A stretch of 64,000 bases of DNA, from NCBI GenBank assembly GCA_030432905.1, contig JAUILU010000001.1:1240001-1304000 (forward strand). Direction: 5' to 3'. A program made the translations under genes and the position numbers. Under the pieces are notes generated by a model. The model was not told the DNA's origin and made no database searches. It worked only from the letters and a program-made list of their open reading frames with translations. Source of the stretch: Phycisphaerae bacterium (GTDB lineage: Bacteria; Planctomycetota; Phycisphaerae; Phycisphaerales; UBA1924). Below, in pieces: positions 30,442 to 39,214 of the stretch. Position 1 is the stretch's first letter. Every line of letters starts with the position of its first letter.

Positions 30442-30737
30442 GAGCCGCTGCGGAGAGCCCGGTCGATCTCGGGCATCCAGCGCCTCGCGGTGGACGCATC
30501 GAATTTTTCGGGCAACGGGCTTGGCACCTTGGAGCCCTCCTCGGCGCCAAGCAGGCTCTCGATCAGCGATTCGGTGACGCGCTCAGGCGGGCGGCTGCCC
30601 CCGGACCAGTACTCATAGTCCTGAAAGCAGAGGGTCACGGTTAGTGTCTGGATCTTCCCATCGCTGTGGGTAATCGTGACGCTGTGCGTCCAGCCGGTCG
30701 GCGAGTCAGATTCCTCGGTCACATGAATCGTGGTCAT
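30432..30737 (-). CDS. Hypothetical protein upstream of the LytTR gene
   Basis: MTTIHVTEESDSPTGWTHSVTITHSDGKIQTLTVTLCFQDYEYW; 10-nt overlap with the LytTR ORF. Confidence 0.5.
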   Translation of the reverse strand: MTTIHVTEESDSPTGWTHSVTITHSDGKIQTLTVTLCFQDYEYWSGGSRPPERVTESLIESLLGAEEGSKVPSPLPEKFDASTARRWMPEIDRALRSGSWH

Positions 30738-30836
30738 CGGGTGACCCCGATCCGCCACCGGAACTTCATTTGGCGGTAGCATCCCCAAGCCGGGCGGTGT
30801 CTTCTATAACACTGACCAAGGGGGACACTCGATTCG

Positions 30837-32165
30837 ATGACGTTCTTGCTCGAAACCATCCGGCTAGGTCTTTCCAATCTCCGCCTGCACCTCTTGCGGT
30901 CGTTCCTGACCGCCCTTGGCATTATCATCGGCGTCTCAGCGGTCGTCACGATGGTTTCTGTCGGAGAAGGCTCGAAACAAGAGGCCCTGCTCCAGATCGA
31001 GAAGCTCGGGGCCAGGAACATCATTATCCGGTCCCAGAAGCCGCCCCAATCCAACCAGCAGCAGGGCCAGCAGCAGGGTTTCATGAGCAAGTACGGGCTG
31101 ACCCGCTCGGACTTTGCGGTCATCGAGACCTCGTTCCCGGACGCTACGGCGATCGTCCCACTCAAAGAAGTCGGCGCCCAGATCATCCGAGGACCCAATC
31201 GCAAAGTCAGCCAGACCTACGGCACAACCCCCGAGATGCAAGAAGTCGCGCAGCTCAAGGTCGCACGCGGGCGATACCTCACGCAGGCGGACATCGACTC
31301 CCGCGCCATGGTCTGTGTGATCGGCGCCGAGATCGCCAAAGAAATGTTCCACCTCGAGGACCCGCTCGAGGAGACGCTGCGCATCGACCAGAAAACGCTC
31401 AAGGTCGTCGGCGTGCTCTCGCCGATCGGCTTGTCCGGCGGCGCGGGCGCAGCCCTCGTCGGGCGTGACCTTAACCTCGACGTGCACATCCCGCTCTCAA
31501 CCGCGAGAGCATCGTTCGGCGACATGATCGTACGCCGAGGATCAGGATCGACCGACGCGTTCGAGGTGGAGATCGCCGAGGTCTACGTGCAGAGCCCGAG
31601 CCGAGAACGAGTGATCGATGACTCGGAGGTCATGCGCCGGATCCTTGCGGTCCGCCACCCGGAGATGAACGACATCGGGCTGATCGTCCCCTACGAACTG
31701 CTCGAAGAAGCCAGGCGTCAGGCGCTGGCCTGGACCGTGACACTCAGCGCGATCGCGGGCATCTCGCTCCTCGTCGGCGGCATCGGCATCATGAACATCA
31801 TGCTCGCCAACGTCACCGAGCGCACGCGCGAGATCGGTATCCGGAGATCACTCGGGGCAACACAGAAGCACATCATCTGGCAGTTCCTCGTCGAGACCGG
31901 CGTACTCAGCATGATCGGCGGGCTGGTCGGCATCGCCGTCGGTGTCGGCGGCAGCCTCTTTATTGGCTGGGTCACCCCACGCCTGCACAAGGTGTTCATC
32001 ATCGGCGAGTTCGTCCCGCCCGACGTCAACGCACCGATCCAGATCACGCCCTGGTCGATGATCGTCGCGTTCGGCGTCGCCTCGCTGACGGGCTTGGTGT
32101 TCGGGCTCTACCCCGCGATCAAAGCTTCGAAGCAGGACCCGATCGTCGCGCTCCGCCACGACTAG
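30837..32165 (+). CDS. MacB-like ABC transporter permease
   Basis: LLRSFLTALGIIIGVSAVVTMVSVGEG; FtsX C-terminus NIMLANVTERTREIGIRRSLGAT; ALRHD end. Confidence 0.92.
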   Translation: MTFLLETIRLGLSNLRLHLLRSFLTALGIIIGVSAVVTMVSVGEGSKQEALLQIEKLGARNIIIRSQKPPQSNQQQGQQQGFMSKYGLTRSDFAVIETSFPDATAIVPLKEVGAQIIRGPNRKVSQTYGTTPEMQEVAQLKVARGRYLTQADIDSRAMVCVIGAEIAKEMFHLEDPLEETLRIDQKTLKVVGVLSPIGLSGGAGAALVGRDLNLDVHIPLSTARASFGDMIVRRGSGSTDAFEVEIAEVYVQSPSRERVIDDSEVMRRILAVRHPEMNDIGLIVPYELLEEARRQALAWTVTLSAIAGISLLVGGIGIMNIMLANVTERTREIGIRRSLGATQKHIIWQFLVETGVLSMIGGLVGIAVGVGGSLFIGWVTPRLHKVFIIGEFVPPDVNAPIQITPWSMIVAFGVASLTGLVFGLYPAIKASKQDPIVALRHD

Positions 32166-32182
32166 CACTTCTCAATGCCAAA

Positions 32183-32211
32183 CAAAAAAACCGGCCCCAA
32201 ACAGGACCGGT
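32183..32211 (-). terminator. Intrinsic terminator downstream of infC
   Basis: Minus strand ACCGGTCC-TGTTTG-GGGCCGGT-TTTTTTG: 8-bp stem (one G-U) plus T tract. Confidence 0.8.
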
Positions 32212-32237
32212 CTTGAGTGTTGCTGATTCAGATTGGC

Positions 32238-33038
32238 TTACTCGCCGAGCAGTTCCGCGATCTCATCATCGACGGGGTTGCCGCCGCGGGTGTCGCGCTG
32301 CTTGCCCTTCTTGGTCTTGGCGGCTTTCTTCTCGGCCTTGGTCTCTTGCTCGACCTCAGTCTCGTGCTCGTCGTCCGACTCGGCTTCCTCGGCGTCGCGG
32401 GCGTCAAGCTCGGCGATCTGCGCATCGAGCTTGGCCTGCTCCTCGGCGAGTTCTTCCGCAGCCTTCTTGGCGAGGCGGTTCTTGGCAGACTCGACCCTGG
32501 GCTTGTCGGGCGAGAGCAGCATCGTGAACTGCCTGCCGAACGGCTTGGGCGGCTGCTCGACCTTGGCGATGTCCTCGAGCTCCTCGAAGAACTGACGCAG
32601 GTTGGTCAGCCCGAGATCCTTGTGCGCAAACTCCCGGCCCTTGAACCGCTGGATCACCTGCACCTTGTGGCCCTCCATGAGGAACCGGCGCGCCTGATCC
32701 GTGCGGATCTTGATGTCGTGCTTGTCGATCTTGATCGATCGGCCAAGACGGATTTCCTTGAGCTCGTTGCCCTTGCTGGTCGGTTGCTTCTTCTTCGACA
32801 GCTCGTACTTGTGCTTGCCGTAGTCCATGATCTTGCAGACCGGGGGCCTGCTGTCCGACACAACCTCGACCAGGTCGAGCCCCTGCTCCTCCGCCATGCG
32901 CAGAGCTTCATGCGTCTCGATCACGCCGATCTGCTCGTTCTTGGACCCGATGAGCCTGATGGGGCTGATGCGGATCATGTGGTTCACGCGTGTGCGGTTG
33001 ACGGGGCCTGTATCTCGAAAGAATCTTCTGCGGGCGAT
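32238..33038 (-). CDS. infC: Translation initiation factor IF-3, AUC start, long charged C-terminal extension
   Basis: IARRRFFRD...NRTRVNHMIRISPIRLIGSKNEQIGVIETHEALRMAEEQGLDLVEVVSDSRPPVCKIMDYGKHKYE; ATC codon at 33038-33036 has GGAG 8 nt upstream. Confidence 0.9.
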   Translation of the reverse strand: MARRRFFRDTGPVNRTRVNHMIRISPIRLIGSKNEQIGVIETHEALRMAEEQGLDLVEVVSDSRPPVCKIMDYGKHKYELSKKKQPTSKGNELKEIRLGRSIKIDKHDIKIRTDQARRFLMEGHKVQVIQRFKGREFAHKDLGLTNLRQFFEELEDIAKVEQPPKPFGRQFTMLLSPDKPRVESAKNRLAKKAAEELAEEQAKLDAQIAELDARDAEEAESDDEHETEVEQETKAEKKAAKTKKGKQRDTRGGNPVDDEIAELLGE

Positions 33039-33376
33039 AAGTGGAACTCCGATTTTAGTCGCGGAATGGATTTTTAGCAGCGAGGGCGTGCGACCGGTTC
33101 GCCCTGCCGAGTGTGCCTCGGGTAACAACAGATTTCAGGTTCATCCAATCGCATCCACAGATCCGGGCCGAGGCGCCCGTGAGGAAGCGGCTAGAACTTC
33201 TTTCGACATAGACACAAGCAGGGATCATGAAGAGTGATGAAGAGCACAACCAAACCCCACACGCGACAGAACGCGGCTTGGCTTGGTCGGTCTTTGTTCC
33301 TGCGAGAGACGTGTCATCACCCCAAGCGTAAGCCCCGACAGGGCAGCCGACAAGGGAAAATCCGCTTTGGTAACGA

Positions 33377-34735
33377 TCATTGCACGAATTGGATGACGTT
33401 GACCAGGATGCTCACGATCGCCACAACGAGGGTGACCACGAACGCGGACATGATCCAAGGGCGGACATCCTGAGACCGGTACTGATCGACCTGGATCTCT
33501 GATTCGGCTGTGACCTCGGCCGCCGCGACGGCTGCCAGATCCTCTTCCCCGAACATGTCCTTGTGCGCCAGCGGCGGCGACTCGCCCTTGTGCACCGCCC
33601 GCAGGTCCAGTAGCAGGTCCTTGCAGGTCTGGTACCGCTTGGTCGGGTCCTTGGCCATCATCATCTCGATGATCTCGGACACACCACCTGAGAGCTTCGG
33701 ATTCACATGATCCGGGGGGACCAGGTCAGCCTTGAGGTGCTTGTGCATGACCGCCGAGGGGTTCTTGCCCTCGTAGGGCACGGCTCCGGTGACCATGTGG
33801 TAGAACGTCGCGCCCAGCGAGTAGATATCAGCAGGCGGGCCGATCTGACGCTCGCCGCGGATCTGCTCGGGCGAGATGTAGTACGGCGTGCCGAACGCCT
33901 TGCCTGCCTCTGCCTCCGCGGCTTCTTTGTCTGAAACCGCGCGGGCCAAACCCATGTCGGCGAGTTTGACCACGCTGTCCTTGGTGATCATCACGTTCTT
34001 GGGCTTCACGTCGCGGTGGATCAGGCCCTTCTCGTGAGCGTGCTGGAGCGCCTCGGCGACCTGCATGATCACCTCGACCGCGTCGGTCTCGGCGAACCGC
34101 TTCTGCTTGACGATGTCGTCGTAAACAGTTCGGCCGTCCACGTACTCCATCACGAAGTAGTGGAACTCGCCCGCCTTGCCCACGTCGAACGCCTGCACGA
34201 TGTTGGGGTGGTTCAGCGTCGCCGCGGCCCGGCCCTCGGCGTAGAAACGCTCGATGAACTGAGGGTTGTCGCTGAACTTGCGCGGCAGCACCTTGATCGC
34301 GACCGTCCGATCGAGGCTGAGCTGGTTGGCCTTGAACACGGTCGCCATCGCGCCGGCGCCGAGCTTCCCAAGGATCCTAAAGCCCGGGATCTTCTGGCCC
34401 GAGCGTTCGGCTTCGATGATCTTGCGGAGCCGGGCGATCTGCCGCTGGGTGACGTACTGGTTGTCGACGAGGATCTGGACGAGCGAGGCCTGGTTGGCTT
34501 CTTCTCGCACGGTCTTGGCCTGCTCGAGACAGTGCTGGACCTCATCGGAGGTGGCTAGGCCTTGGTCGATGACGAGCCGACCGACAAGGGTGTCGATGTT
34601 TGTCCCACCCTTGGCAGCGTCCTGGATCGCTTCCTCGGCCTGAGCGGTCGTAGGCGATGGCACCGGGCGCGTTTTACCGGCCGAGTCTTTCATCGGAGAG
34701 GTATCTTCCATGTTGCTGTTGCCGGGTGCTGCCAT
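33377..34735 (-). CDS. Ser/Thr protein kinase with N-terminal GspE_N-like region and C-terminal TM
   Basis: LGKLGAGAMATVFKA, VAIKVL, HRDVKPKNVMI, DMGLAR, GTPYYISPEQ; C-terminal TM. Confidence 0.93.
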   Translation of the reverse strand: MAAPGNSNMEDTSPMKDSAGKTRPVPSPTTAQAEEAIQDAAKGGTNIDTLVGRLVIDQGLATSDEVQHCLEQAKTVREEANQASLVQILVDNQYVTQRQIARLRKIIEAERSGQKIPGFRILGKLGAGAMATVFKANQLSLDRTVAIKVLPRKFSDNPQFIERFYAEGRAAATLNHPNIVQAFDVGKAGEFHYFVMEYVDGRTVYDDIVKQKRFAETDAVEVIMQVAEALQHAHEKGLIHRDVKPKNVMITKDSVVKLADMGLARAVSDKEAAEAEAGKAFGTPYYISPEQIRGERQIGPPADIYSLGATFYHMVTGAVPYEGKNPSAVMHKHLKADLVPPDHVNPKLSGGVSEIIEMMMAKDPTKRYQTCKDLLLDLRAVHKGESPPLAHKDMFGEEDLAAVAAAEVTAESEIQVDQYRSQDVRPWIMSAFVVTLVVAIVSILVNVIQFVQ

Positions 34736-34886
34736 CGGTACTCGGATTGTAGTGTGTCAATACGGGTGAACACGCTACCTCGGGCAAGAATGGCTGTCAA
34801 AGTGGTCACATGGCCTCCCCAGCCGGGGCCGAGCGCCCCGCTGTCCTATACTCCGGCCCAACCTTCCGAAAGGTTCCACGCAGCCC

Positions 34887-36806
34887 ATGCTTGTCAGCGA
34901 TTCCAGGCCGAGAAACCTCAAATGGATCCACGCGGGGCCGCTGCTCTACGGCGACTGGGGCACAAGCCGCCTCTACGTCCTCGGGCTCGCATTCCTCTAC
35001 ACCGCGCATACAAGCGTGCTCTACCTGGCCGCCATTGGTCTGCTGATGATCGCGGTAAGCTGGGCCTACACCATTGTTTGCAAGAGCTTCCCCGACGGCG
35101 GCGGCGTCTACACCGCGGCCCGCCAGCTCAGCCCGACCCTCTCGGTCATCGGCTCGACGCTCCTGCTCTCGGGTTACATCATGACCGCCGCGATCAGCGT
35201 GGTCGAAGCGTTCCACTACTTCGGGACATCCCACAGCCTGACCGTGCCGCTGGCATTGGCGACGCTTGTTTTCGTCGGGTTTATTAATTGGTTCGGCGCC
35301 CGAGCCGCGGGCCGATTCGCGCTGATCGTCGCGATGACCGCGCTCGGCGTGTCGGCGATCATGTTCGTTTTCAGCGTGCCCTTCTTCCTCAAGGGCATCC
35401 AGACGATCGACTTCGACTACCTCAAACACACAAGCCCCGGCAACGCGTGGGTCGCGTTCACGGGCATCTGCCTCGCGCTGGCGGGTGTCGAGGCGGTCGC
35501 GAACATGACTGGCCTGATGACCCACCCGGTCGAGAAAACCGCTAAACGCACCATCTGGCCCGTGACTCTTGAGGTCGTGGCGCTCAACATGTTCTTCGGC
35601 CTAGCCCTCGCGGGCCTGAGCTTCACGGTCGGCGACACTTCGCTCGCCGAGACGCACGCGCCGCACATCGAGCAGCTCGCCGAGATGCAGGCACAGGTCG
35701 ATGCGGGCACGATGTCCGCGGAGCACTTCGCCGAGTTCGAGCACGAGGTCGAGCAGTACACCAACGCCTCGATGCGTGTGATCGCCCAAGAGTCCGGCGA
35801 ACACATGTTCGGCGAATCCTTCGGCGCAGTCTCGGGCAACGTCGCGGGCATCGCGTTCGGGCTCCTTCTTCTGAGCGCTACGAACACCGCGGTTATGGCG
35901 ATGGTCTCCGTGCTCTTTGCGATGGCCAAGGACAAAGAGCTGCCCGGCAAGCTGACGAACCTCAACTACTCGGGTGTGCCGTGGGTCGGGCTTCTCGTCT
36001 CGGTCGCGATCCCCGCGGGCGTGATTATCATCGAGCAGGACGTGACCGTGCTGGCCAAGCTGTATGTGCTCGGCGTGTGCGGCGCGATTACCGTGACGCT
36101 TCTGTCAGTCGCGGTCAACAAGAAGCTCGAGATCGGCAACCTCAGCCGAGCCGGTCTCTGGGTGCTCGGACTGTTCCTGCTCTCGATTACGGTCACGATC
36201 GGTGTCACACAGCTCGTTTCCACCGCGTTCAGCGGCACGCTCATCGCTCTGGCGCTCGGGTCCCGATGGGTCATGGCGAGGGTTCAGAAGGAAGCGCCCG
36301 AACCGCTGGCGGTGCCCGAACAGGGCTGGCTCGCAGAGCTCAAGAAGCCGACAATCCAGATCGACCCGACCAAGCCGGCGATCATGCTCGCCGCTCGTGG
36401 TCGCAACCAGTCGGACTTCGCGGTGGACCTCGCCAAGCGGCGCGGCGCCACGCTGTACGCGATCTTTGTCCGCTCGCTCCGCGTGATGGATGTCATCCCC
36501 GGGCAGGTGCCCGACGTCGAGCACGACCCGGACGCGCAGGAAGCACTCGGCACCACCGCGGCGCTGGCGGCAGAAGCCGGCGTCCCGTTCGTCCCGATCT
36601 ACGTCACCAGCCCCGAGATCGTTGACGAGATCCTCGACTACACCGTCACGCACCTCTGCGACACGCTGATCATGGGTAAGACGCGCCGGTCGTTCTTCGC
36701 ACGCAAGCTCGACGTCGATGTGGTCGGCAGGGTCGCCTCGCTTCTGCCCGAGAGCGTGGCGTTGATTACGCGTTCTGCGAGCACGCCGCACGTCGCAAAG
36801 AGCTAA
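34887..36806 (+). CDS. APC-family amino acid permease with C-terminal UspA-like domain
   Basis: Multiple TM segments, GGGVYTAARQL; C-terminal PAIMLAARGRNQSDFAVDLAKRRGATLYAIFVRSL...DTLIMGKTRRS. Confidence 0.85.
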   Translation: MLVSDSRPRNLKWIHAGPLLYGDWGTSRLYVLGLAFLYTAHTSVLYLAAIGLLMIAVSWAYTIVCKSFPDGGGVYTAARQLSPTLSVIGSTLLLSGYIMTAAISVVEAFHYFGTSHSLTVPLALATLVFVGFINWFGARAAGRFALIVAMTALGVSAIMFVFSVPFFLKGIQTIDFDYLKHTSPGNAWVAFTGICLALAGVEAVANMTGLMTHPVEKTAKRTIWPVTLEVVALNMFFGLALAGLSFTVGDTSLAETHAPHIEQLAEMQAQVDAGTMSAEHFAEFEHEVEQYTNASMRVIAQESGEHMFGESFGAVSGNVAGIAFGLLLLSATNTAVMAMVSVLFAMAKDKELPGKLTNLNYSGVPWVGLLVSVAIPAGVIIIEQDVTVLAKLYVLGVCGAITVTLLSVAVNKKLEIGNLSRAGLWVLGLFLLSITVTIGVTQLVSTAFSGTLIALALGSRWVMARVQKEAPEPLAVPEQGWLAELKKPTIQIDPTKPAIMLAARGRNQSDFAVDLAKRRGATLYAIFVRSLRVMDVIPGQVPDVEHDPDAQEALGTTAALAAEAGVPFVPIYVTSPEIVDEILDYTVTHLCDTLIMGKTRRSFFARKLDVDVVGRVASLLPESVALITRSASTPHVAKS

Positions 36807-36835
36807 TCCCGCGGTAGGCAACCTACGCTCTTTGC

Positions 36836-39214
36836 ATGACGGAAACGCCCGAACAGACTCAGCCAGAATCCCCGCTTCTTTCGGGCCTGACCAACTCGCA
36901 GCGAGAAGCGACGACCGCGCTCGAAGGCCCGATCCTCGTGCTCGCCGCGGCTGGTTCTGGCAAGACCCGAGTCATCACCCGCCGCGTCGCGTACCTCATC
37001 GAGCAGGGCGTGCCCGCGTGGTCGATTTTGGCGCTGACCTTTACGAACAAGGCCGCCGCCGAGATGCGCGAGCGTATCGACGCGATCCTCGGCTCGGGAC
37101 AGGCGCGAGGTCTGGTCGTCACGACGTTCCACAGCCTCTGCGCCAGACTTCTGCGCCGGTACGCCGAGGTGATCGGGCTGAACCCGGACTACTCGATCTA
37201 CGACACCGCCGACCAGATGGCGCTCGTCAAACGCATCCTCAAGAATCTGGATCTCTCGACCAGCAACTTCCCGCCGAGGTCCGTGCTGAGCGCGATCAGC
37301 AACGCCAAGAACGAGCTGATCGACGCCGAGGCGTTCGCGGCTCAGGCGATGGACTTCTCCACGCGCAAGATCGCGGACATCTACACCGAGTACCAGAAGG
37401 GCCTGAAGAAAGCCGGCGCGGTGGACTTCGACGACCTGCTTGTGCTCACGGTGAAGCTGCTCAAAGACCACGCCGAGGTGCGCCGCGAGTGTCAGGAACG
37501 CTGGCAGTGGCTCATGGTTGACGAGTATCAGGACACCAACGGCGCGCAGTTCGCGATCGCGTCGCTCATCGCGGGCACAAAGGAAGAACGAGGGGCGGCC
37601 CCGAACATCTTTGTCGTGGGCGATCCCGACCAGGCGATCTACGGTTGGCGCGGCGCGGACATCACCAACATCCTCGACTTCGAGGACCGATTCAACGGTG
37701 CTCGCGTGATCGCGCTGGGCGAAAACTTCCGATCGACCGCCCCGATCCTGTCGATCGCCGACACGCTCATCCGCAACAACAAGCAGCGCCGACACAAAGA
37801 CCTGTACACCTCCAAGCCCGGCGGCGATCGCGTCACCGTCACGCTCTGCCGGGATGAACGCCACGAAGCCGAGATCGTCACCGACTGGGTCCGCGACCTC
37901 GTGAACAACAGCGGCGACGGTGACCAGGAACTCTCATGGAATGACGCGGCGGTCTTCTACCGAACCAACGCCCTCTCTCGCGTCGTCGAAGACCAGTTCC
38001 GTAGAGCCGGCATCCCCTACGTCGTCGCGCGGGGCACGGCGTTCTACCAACGCGAAGAGATCAAAACCTCGCTCGCGTACCTGCGCGTCGTCGCAAACAC
38101 GAGCGACGACATCTCGCTCATGCGAGTCATCAACACTCCGACGCGGGGCATCGGAAAGGCGGCGCTCACCGGCGTGCAGATCTTCGCAGCCGACCGTGGC
38201 TTGCCGCTGTTCGAGGCGCTCGGGCAGGCCGACCAGGTCTCGACGATCACCGCGCGAGCGAAGAACTCGATCCGCACCTTTGTTGAATCGGTCGACGCTT
38301 GGAACGGCCGGGGCACGTTCATGGGCGCGAGCGTCTCGAGCTCGCTTCGCGATCTTGTCGAGCGTGTGATCGTCGAGTCGGGGCTTGAGAAGCACTACAA
38401 AGCTGCAGCCGCGAAGAACGAGGCGGAAGAAGACAGGCTGGACAACCTCGCCGAGCTTGTGTCGTCCGCTGCGGAGTTCGAGGAGAACTACGACCCTGCC
38501 GACGATCCGATGCAGTTCGACGCGGCGGTCGCGGGCGGCGAATCCGACGAGCCTCACATGCTCGCGCTGCTCCGTGCGTATCTCGAATCGGTCACGCTCG
38601 TCGCGGACGCCGACGCCGCGGAATCGGACAACGGCGCGGTCACACTCATGACGCTGCACGCGGCCAAGGGTCTCGAATTCCCGATCGTCGCGATGGTCGG
38701 CCTCGAAGAGAACGTGCTCCCCCACTCACGCGCCAACTTCGCCGACAGCGAACTCGAAGAAGAACGCCGGCTCTGCTTCGTCGGCATTACGCGCGCGATG
38801 AAGCTCCTGCACATGACCTCCGCGAAGTACAGGACCGTTAGAGGAATCTCTGAACGCACGATCCCCAGCCGATTCATCGACGAGATCGGCAGCGAGCACG
38901 TCGATATCGTGGACCGCGCCGACTCGCTCGGCGGGTACTCACCGAGCACGGGCACCGACGAGAACTGGGACGATGTGCAGCCCGTGCCGCAGATCCGAAC
39001 ATTCGACTCGGCGCGCGAGGCACAAAAAGCCCGCGAGGGCAACATCATGGCGGCGTCGCTCAAAGAGGGCAAAGCCGTCCGCCACCCGCGGTTCGGCGTC
39101 GGCAAGATTGTTTCGGTGACCTCGGGCGCCAACGCGCGTGCAAAGATCAACTTCCGAAGCGTGGGCGTCAAGACACTCGTGCTTGAGTACGCGAGGCTTG
39201 AGCTTGCCGACTAG
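36836..39214 (+). CDS. ATP-dependent DNA helicase UvrD/PcrA family
   Basis: VLAAAGSGKTRVITRR, MVDEYQDTN, VGDPDQAIYGWRGAD, LMTLHAAKGLEFPIV. Confidence 0.95.
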   Translation: MTETPEQTQPESPLLSGLTNSQREATTALEGPILVLAAAGSGKTRVITRRVAYLIEQGVPAWSILALTFTNKAAAEMRERIDAILGSGQARGLVVTTFHSLCARLLRRYAEVIGLNPDYSIYDTADQMALVKRILKNLDLSTSNFPPRSVLSAISNAKNELIDAEAFAAQAMDFSTRKIADIYTEYQKGLKKAGAVDFDDLLVLTVKLLKDHAEVRRECQERWQWLMVDEYQDTNGAQFAIASLIAGTKEERGAAPNIFVVGDPDQAIYGWRGADITNILDFEDRFNGARVIALGENFRSTAPILSIADTLIRNNKQRRHKDLYTSKPGGDRVTVTLCRDERHEAEIVTDWVRDLVNNSGDGDQELSWNDAAVFYRTNALSRVVEDQFRRAGIPYVVARGTAFYQREEIKTSLAYLRVVANTSDDISLMRVINTPTRGIGKAALTGVQIFAADRGLPLFEALGQADQVSTITARAKNSIRTFVESVDAWNGRGTFMGASVSSSLRDLVERVIVESGLEKHYKAAAAKNEAEEDRLDNLAELVSSAAEFEENYDPADDPMQFDAAVAGGESDEPHMLALLRAYLESVTLVADADAAESDNGAVTLMTLHAAKGLEFPIVAMVGLEENVLPHSRANFADSELEEERRLCFVGITRAMKLLHMTSAKYRTVRGISERTIPSRFIDEIGSEHVDIVDRADSLGGYSPSTGTDENWDDVQPVPQIRTFDSAREAQKAREGNIMAASLKEGKAVRHPRFGVGKIVSVTSGANARAKINFRSVGVKTLVLEYARLELAD

